From an uncultured Eubacteriales bacterium (GTDB lineage Bacteria > Bacillota > Clostridia > Oscillospirales > Oscillospiraceae), in NCBI GenBank assembly GCA_949293985.1, contig CASFFN010000008.1:1-64000 (forward strand): a stretch of DNA of 64,000 nucleotides, read 5' to 3'. A program made the translations under genes and the position numbers. Of the stretch, positions 60,464-64,000 are shown one piece after another (within the stretch, counting starts at the first letter, position 1; each line of letters begins with the position of its first letter). The notes beneath the pieces are model-generated. The model ran no database searches. It saw nothing but the letters and a program-made list of their open reading frames with translations, and was not told where the DNA came from.

Positions 60464-60701
60464 AGGCGGCGGAGCCGCCTGTGCTTTTCTTAAAAGCCTC
60501 GCAGAGTTTGCCGCTTACAGCGGCAAAGAAAATGAAAATCATTTTCTGCCGGGGCGTGTACCTGGCAGAAAATACCTCTCAGGCTGCAAGTGTGGAATTT
60601 GTCCCCGGAGGGGACAAATTATGCGCGCAGCAGACTGAAAACTTTGTCCCAAAACCCCCGGTTTTGGGACAGAGAGAGGCGGCGGAGCCGCCTGTGCTTT
60701 T
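60464..60701. mobile_element. Terminator-associated repeat element, copy 3
   Basis: Two identical 25-bp stem-loop copies (AGGCGGCGGAGCCGCCTGTG plus CTTTT) at 60464-60488 and 60677-60701 enclose 188 bp. The interior matches copy 1 in reverse orientation (GCCTCGCAGAGTTTGCCGCT onward, GGGGCGTGTACCT loop, GCGCGCAGCAGACTG). Its terminal hairpin reads CCAAAACC/GGTTTTGG, where copy 1 has AAAAAAGTCC/GGACTTTTTT: different sequence, same pairing. The first stem-loop also serves as the fhs terminator, separating fhs from fchA. Confidence 0.75.
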
Positions 60702-60746
60702 GTTAAGTTGCATCCCGTTTCATAAATTATAAGGAGAATACATACT

Positions 60747-61364
60747 ATGGACATGACACTGGAATCCTGCCGCAAGTTTGTGGAGGTTCTGGCCTCCAGC
60801 GCTCCCGCTCCCGGCGGCGGCGGCGCGGCGGCTCTGGTAGGCGCCATCGGCACCGCCCTGGGCAATATGGTAGGCTCTCTTACCGTGGGCAAGAAGAAAT
60901 ACGCCGATGTGGAGGCGGAAATCATCGCCCTGAAGGAAAAGTGCGACGCCCTCCAGACCGAGCTTCTTGACCAGGTGGAGGCAGACGACAAGGGCTTTGT
61001 GCCCCTGGCCAAGGCCTATGGCATTCCCAAGGATGACCCCAACCGGGACGCCATTCTGGAGGAGGCCACCGTCACCGCCTGCGCCGTTCCCATGCACATC
61101 ATGGAGCTGTGCTGCCAGGCTCTGGAGTATGTGGCCGTGTTTGCCGCCAAGGGCAGCCGTCTGGCTGTTTCCGACGCCGGCTGCGCCGCCGTGTGCTGCA
61201 AGGCAGGCCTGCAGGCCGCCAGCCTGAATGTGTTTATCAACACCAAGAGCCTGAAAAACCGCGCCGTTGCCGAGGAGATGAACGCCAAGGCCAACGGCAT
61301 GCTGGATAAGTACTGCGCTCTCGCTGACGAGATTTTCGCCAGCGTGCGGGCAAACTTCAACTGA
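60747..61364 (+). CDS. fchA: Methenyl-THF cyclohydrolase (FchA/FTCD-type)
   Basis: A 205-residue all-helical protein of the formiminotransferase-cyclodeaminase family, single-domain FchA type: SSAPAPGGGGAAALVGAIGTALGNMV is the folate-binding signature. It interconverts 10-formyl- and 5,10-methenyl-THF. AAGGAG precedes the ATG, and folD follows after 17 bp. Since FolD also has cyclohydrolase activity, FchA probably raises flux. Confidence 0.88.
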   Translation: MDMTLESCRKFVEVLASSAPAPGGGGAAALVGAIGTALGNMVGSLTVGKKKYADVEAEIIALKEKCDALQTELLDQVEADDKGFVPLAKAYGIPKDDPNRDAILEEATVTACAVPMHIMELCCQALEYVAVFAAKGSRLAVSDAGCAAVCCKAGLQAASLNVFINTKSLKNRAVAEEMNAKANGMLDKYCALADEIFASVRANFN

Positions 61365-61381
61365 TTCGGAGGATTTTTACC

Positions 61382-62260
61382 ATGGCAAAGTTACTGCTGG
61401 GCAAGGAAGTTACCGACGCCCTGAATGCTGATTTGCAGAAGCGTACCGCCGCTCTGCGGGAAAAGGGCGTGGAGCCCACCCTGGCCATTGTCCGCTGCGG
61501 CGAGGACCCCAGCGACCTGAGCTACGAGCGGGGCGCCACCAAGCGGGCGGAGCTGGTGGGCGTGAAGGTGGTCAACTTCCTGCTCCCCGGAGATGTTTCC
61601 AAGGAAGCGCTGCTGGAAACCATCGACAAGATCAACGCCGACGATTCCATCCACGGCGTGCTCATGTTCCGTCCCCTGCCCAAGCACCTGAAGGCCGACC
61701 AGAACGAAATCTGCAACCGCTTAGACCCCAAGAAGGACATGGACTGCATGACCCATCTGTCCAACGCCGGTGTGTTCGAGGGTCTGAACGACCTGGGCTA
61801 CGCTCCCTGCACCCCCGCCGCCTGCATGGAGATTCTGGACTACTACGGCATTGACTGCAAGGGCAAGAACGCAGTGGTCATCGGCCGGAGCCTGGTGGTG
61901 GGCAAGCCCGTTGGCATGATGCTCATGGGCAAAAACGCCACCGTTACCACCTGCCACACCCGTACCGTGAACACCGCCGAAATCTGCCGCAACGCTGACA
62001 TCATCGTGTCCGCTGCCGGTGTGCTGGGCTCTCTGACCAAGGACTTTGTCCGTCCCGGCCAGGTGGTCATCGATGTGTCCATCAACTGGGACCCGGAGAA
62101 GCCCAACGCCAAGGGCGGCAAGGGCGGCATCGCCGGCGACGCCAAGTTTGACGAGGTGGAGCCCATTGTGGAGGCCATCACCCCCGTTCCCGGCGGTGTA
62201 GGCTCCGTCACCACCAGCGTGCTGATGAAGCATGTGGTGGAGGCTGCGGAAAAGGTATAA
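61382..62260 (+). CDS. folD: Bifunctional methylene-THF dehydrogenase/cyclohydrolase FolD
   Basis: A 292-residue enzyme. The active-site Lys is K54 in SYERGATKRAE, followed by MFRPLPKHL, the CTPAACMEILDYYGID segment and the nucleotide-binding VIGRSLVVGKPVGMML. It interconverts methylene-, methenyl- and formyl-THF with NAD(P). GGAGG precedes the ATG. It completes the fhs-fchA-folD set. Confidence 0.93.
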   Translation: MAKLLLGKEVTDALNADLQKRTAALREKGVEPTLAIVRCGEDPSDLSYERGATKRAELVGVKVVNFLLPGDVSKEALLETIDKINADDSIHGVLMFRPLPKHLKADQNEICNRLDPKKDMDCMTHLSNAGVFEGLNDLGYAPCTPAACMEILDYYGIDCKGKNAVVIGRSLVVGKPVGMMLMGKNATVTTCHTRTVNTAEICRNADIIVSAAGVLGSLTKDFVRPGQVVIDVSINWDPEKPNAKGGKGGIAGDAKFDEVEPIVEAITPVPGGVGSVTTSVLMKHVVEAAEKV

Positions 62261-62267
62261 AAATGGC

Positions 62268-62302
62268 GCTGCAAAAACAGCCCGCTGTTTTTGCAGCCCT
62301 TT
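62268..62302 (+). terminator. Terminator of fchA-folD
   Basis: Perfect GCTGCAAAAACAG/CTGTTTTTGCAGC stem with a CCCG loop, followed by CCTTTAT. The remaining bases before focA (62303-62418) hold GC-rich short hairpins but no gene. Confidence 0.75.
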
Positions 62303-62418
62303 ATCTTGTGGGGGAAACTCCGCCCCACTCCGCTGCGGTCGGCTGCCGACTCTTGCGGACTGTGCCGGAGCTTCCCTGTAATGGATATTGAGAAGATTAT
62401 AGAAAGGACTGTCAGATT

Positions 62419-63246
62419 ATGAATCTGTTTACCGCTGCGGAAACCGCCAACAACTATGTGTCTGCCGGTGTGAGCAAGACCAAGTATTCCATCCCCAAAA
62501 TGCTGGTTCTGGGCATTCTGGCCGGTCTGCTCATCGGCTTTCCCTCCTGCGTTACGGAGATGGCTACCTTTTCCGTAACCAACACCTCCATGGTGCGGAT
62601 GATCTCCGGCCTGCTCTTCGCCTTCGGCCTGGGCACCGTGATTCTCACCGGCGCAGAGCTGTTCACCGGCAACACCCTCATCACCATGAGCCTGCTGGAC
62701 AAAAAGGTCACTCTGCCTGCCATGCTGAAAAACTGGCTGTTCGTTTACATTGGCAACTTCCTGGGCTCCATGCTCCTGAGCGCCATCTGCGCATATTTTG
62801 GCTGGCTCAGCGCAGGAAGCAACGCGCTGGCTGTCAGCGCCATGAAAATGGCTGTGGGTAAGATGACCATGCCCTTCCAGAACGCCTTCTTCATGGGCGT
62901 GCTGTGCAACATTCTTGTGACCATCGGCGTACTTATGAGCCTCTCCGGTAAGGACGGCACCAGCCGCTTCCTGGGCGCCTGGGTGCCTGTCATGTTCTTT
63001 GTCACCTGCGGCTTCAACCACTCCATCGCGGATATGACCTACTGTATGCTGGGTCTGTTCGCCAAGAATGTAACCGCCTACGCCTCCGCCGCTGCCGAGG
63101 CTGGCATCGCCCTGGAGAGCCTGACCTGGGGCAACTACTTTGTGGGCAACCTGATTCCCGTCACCTTAGGCAACATCCTGGGCGGCGTGGCCGTGGGCGT
63201 GACCATGTGGTTCGCCTATGTCAGAAAGGCCGCCGGTAAGAAGTAA
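62419..63246 (+). CDS. focA: Formate/nitrite channel family protein (FocA-like)
   Basis: A 275-residue membrane protein with six helices of the FNT family. Conserved elements are the N-terminal MNLFTAAETANNYVSAGVSKTKYS, GAELFTGNTLITM (pore loop) and the GFNHSIADM motif carrying the central pore His. Placement after fhs-fchA-folD argues for formate rather than nitrite or sulfide. GAAAGGA lies upstream. Confidence 0.88.
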   Translation: MNLFTAAETANNYVSAGVSKTKYSIPKMLVLGILAGLLIGFPSCVTEMATFSVTNTSMVRMISGLLFAFGLGTVILTGAELFTGNTLITMSLLDKKVTLPAMLKNWLFVYIGNFLGSMLLSAICAYFGWLSAGSNALAVSAMKMAVGKMTMPFQNAFFMGVLCNILVTIGVLMSLSGKDGTSRFLGAWVPVMFFVTCGFNHSIADMTYCMLGLFAKNVTAYASAAAEAGIALESLTWGNYFVGNLIPVTLGNILGGVAVGVTMWFAYVRKAAGKK

Positions 63247-63269
63247 GAAAATCCTATTTTTCACCCCCA

Positions 63270-63300
63270 AACCCCACCCCGAACCGGGTGGGGTTTTTCT
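63270..63300 (+). terminator. Terminator of focA
   Basis: AACCCCACCC/GGGTGGGGTT stem with a CGAACC loop and TTTTTCTT tail. Confidence 0.85.
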
Positions 63301-63348
63301 TACGCCAAAGGCCTCTGAATGTCCATGACTTGCGGAAAAATGTTTTTC

Positions 63349-63376
63349 TTGCATTTTCGCCCGGATTTGTTATAAT
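63349..63376 (+). promoter_or_regulatory. Promoter of the Nudix gene
   Basis: TTGCAT, 16 bp, TATAAT, about 31 bp before the TTG start. Confidence 0.6.
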
Positions 63377-63407
63377 GTCATTTAATGTATGATGGAGGTG
63401 GTCTGGA

Positions 63408-63872
63408 TTGCATAATACCACGCTGTGCTATGTGCTCCATGGTGACCGGGTGCTGATGCTCCACCGCACCAAAAAGGAGAAGGACATCAACAAAGATAAG
63501 TGGATTGGAATCGGCGGAAAATTCCTGCCCCGGGAGTCTCCTGATGAGTGCCTTCTGCGGGAGGCTTACGAGGAAACCGGCCTGACCCTGACCCGCTGGC
63601 AGTGCCGGGGGGTGGTGACTTTTTTGTCGGACGCGGAGGACGAGTATATGTACCTGTTCACCGCCGACGGCTTTGAGGGGGACCTGAAAGAATGCGACGA
63701 AGGGGATTTGCAGTGGGTGAGCCGGGAATTCTTAAGCAGCCTTCCCAAGTGGGAGGGAGACGAGATTTTTCTGAGGCTTTTATGGGAAAACGCCCCCTTC
63801 TTCCTGCTGAAACTTCGCTATGTGGGGGACAAACTCCAGGAAGCGGTGCTGGATGGCAAGCGGATTGTGTAA
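63408..63872 (+). CDS. Nudix hydrolase (MutT/8-oxo-dGTPase-like)
   Basis: A 154-residue Nudix enzyme with a perfect Nudix box from G37 to L59 (GKFLPRESPDECLLREAYEE then TGL). The N-terminal TTLCYVLHGDRVLMLHRTKKEKD and the KWIGIGGK segment resemble 8-oxo-dGTP diphosphatases that clean the nucleotide pool; other nucleoside diphosphate substrates are possible. The start is TTG 63408 with GGAGGTGG six bases upstream. Confidence 0.88.
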   Translation: MHNTTLCYVLHGDRVLMLHRTKKEKDINKDKWIGIGGKFLPRESPDECLLREAYEETGLTLTRWQCRGVVTFLSDAEDEYMYLFTADGFEGDLKECDEGDLQWVSREFLSSLPKWEGDEIFLRLLWENAPFFLLKLRYVGDKLQEAVLDGKRIV

Positions 63873-63891
63873 CCTGGAGCAAAGACGGTAT

Positions 63892-64000
63892 ATGGATGAG
63901 ATTTTAGCATATCTTCAAACGAAATATGACCCCGCCGCAATCCTGGTCTATGGCTCCTTCGCAGACGGCACCCAAAATGAAAACAGCGACTTTGACGCCC
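63892..64000 (+). CDS. Nucleotidyltransferase-domain protein (5' part, runs off the window)
   Basis: The first 36 codons show YGSFADGTQNENSDFDA, the GS-x-x-x-G-T ... D-x-D signature of the NTP_transf_2 superfamily. Members include MNT antitoxins, small-molecule adenylyltransferases and antibiotic-modifying enzymes; the remainder is outside the window, so no finer call is possible. It starts 19 bp after the Nudix stop on the same strand. Confidence 0.7.
   Translation, partial: MDEILAYLQTKYDPAAILVYGSFADGTQNENSDFDA

Overview
The window looks like a chromosomal segment of a G+C-rich, spore-forming Gram-positive bacterium of the Clostridia, most plausibly Oscillospiraceae/Ruminococcaceae. This rests on sporulation genes (yabP, yabQ, spoIIP), a PadR/MocR/LexA regulator set, strong AGGAGG ribosome binding sites, frequent ATGA stop/start overlaps and dense housekeeping operons rich in GCC/CGG codons. 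The genus cannot be named from sequence alone. No rRNA, tRNA or CRISPR array was recognised.

Layout. 1-8.47 kb is an AT-richer accessory block on the minus strand: a cell-wall-anchored repeat protein, a TnpV-type mobile-element remnant, a small operon (DUF3795, SRPBCC, flavin reductase, zinc ribbon), and an XRE regulator / ABC transporter operon with one broken gene. 8.7-16 kb holds rsmG, a DUF3810 protein, mtaB, an HPr-like protein, a split chromate transporter, a His-rich protein with a CooT-type nickel protein, lexA and a ferritin-like protein. 16.1-25.7 kb is a nucleoside uptake and salvage locus (BMP-type ABC importer, cdd, deoB, deoD, deoC, tdk). 25.8-28.5 kb carries yabP-yabQ-divIC-yabR, an SDR reductase and rpiB. 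28.6-30.9 kb is an AT-rich insert bounded by a duplicated 3' end of upp. 30.9-36.4 kb is the operon trmB-mnmG-prfA-tsaE-tsaB-upp. 36.5-50.9 kb contains a CsoR-like regulator, spoIIP, tadA, a DUF559 protein, queH, an RNA methyltransferase, a lipid kinase, thiamine pyrophosphokinase, a P-type ATPase, a MocR regulator, cutC, yfmF/yfmH-like M16 proteins and lgt. 51-57.3 kb is U32 peptidase-maf-mreC-mreD-PBP2. 57.3-64 kb has a PadR/DUF2812 pair, the one-carbon set fhs-fchA-folD followed by a FocA-type formate channel, a Nudix hydrolase and the start of a nucleotidyltransferase.

How the genes work together. Nucleosides imported by the BMP system can be deaminated (Cdd), phosphorolysed (DeoD), isomerised (DeoB) and cleaved to glyceraldehyde-3-phosphate plus acetaldehyde (DeoC); Upp and Tdk salvage bases and thymidine, and RpiB connects ribose-5-phosphate to the pentose pathway. 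Fhs, FchA and FolD interconvert formate-derived one-carbon units on tetrahydrofolate, with FocA moving formate across the membrane. MreCD and PBP2 build the lateral wall. TsaB/TsaE, MtaB, TadA, QueH, MnmG, TrmB and RsmG form an unusually broad RNA-modification set.

The most unusual content is non-coding. Three repeat families are present. (1) A hairpin-rich element (8.5, 15.9, 60.5 kb) is bracketed in each case by two identical 25-28 bp copies of a terminator-like stem-loop that differs from site to site, as if the element inserts into terminators and duplicates them. (2) A small MITE-like element with inverted termini (7.7, 13.7, 24.1 kb) is in one case read through in frame inside a gene, in one case sits at a promoter edge, and in one case is nested in another repeat. 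(3) A roughly 300-bp composite repeat occurs four times (24.0, 30.5, 39.0, 39.3 kb). The upp-flanked insert is the best candidate for a small site-specific integrated island.
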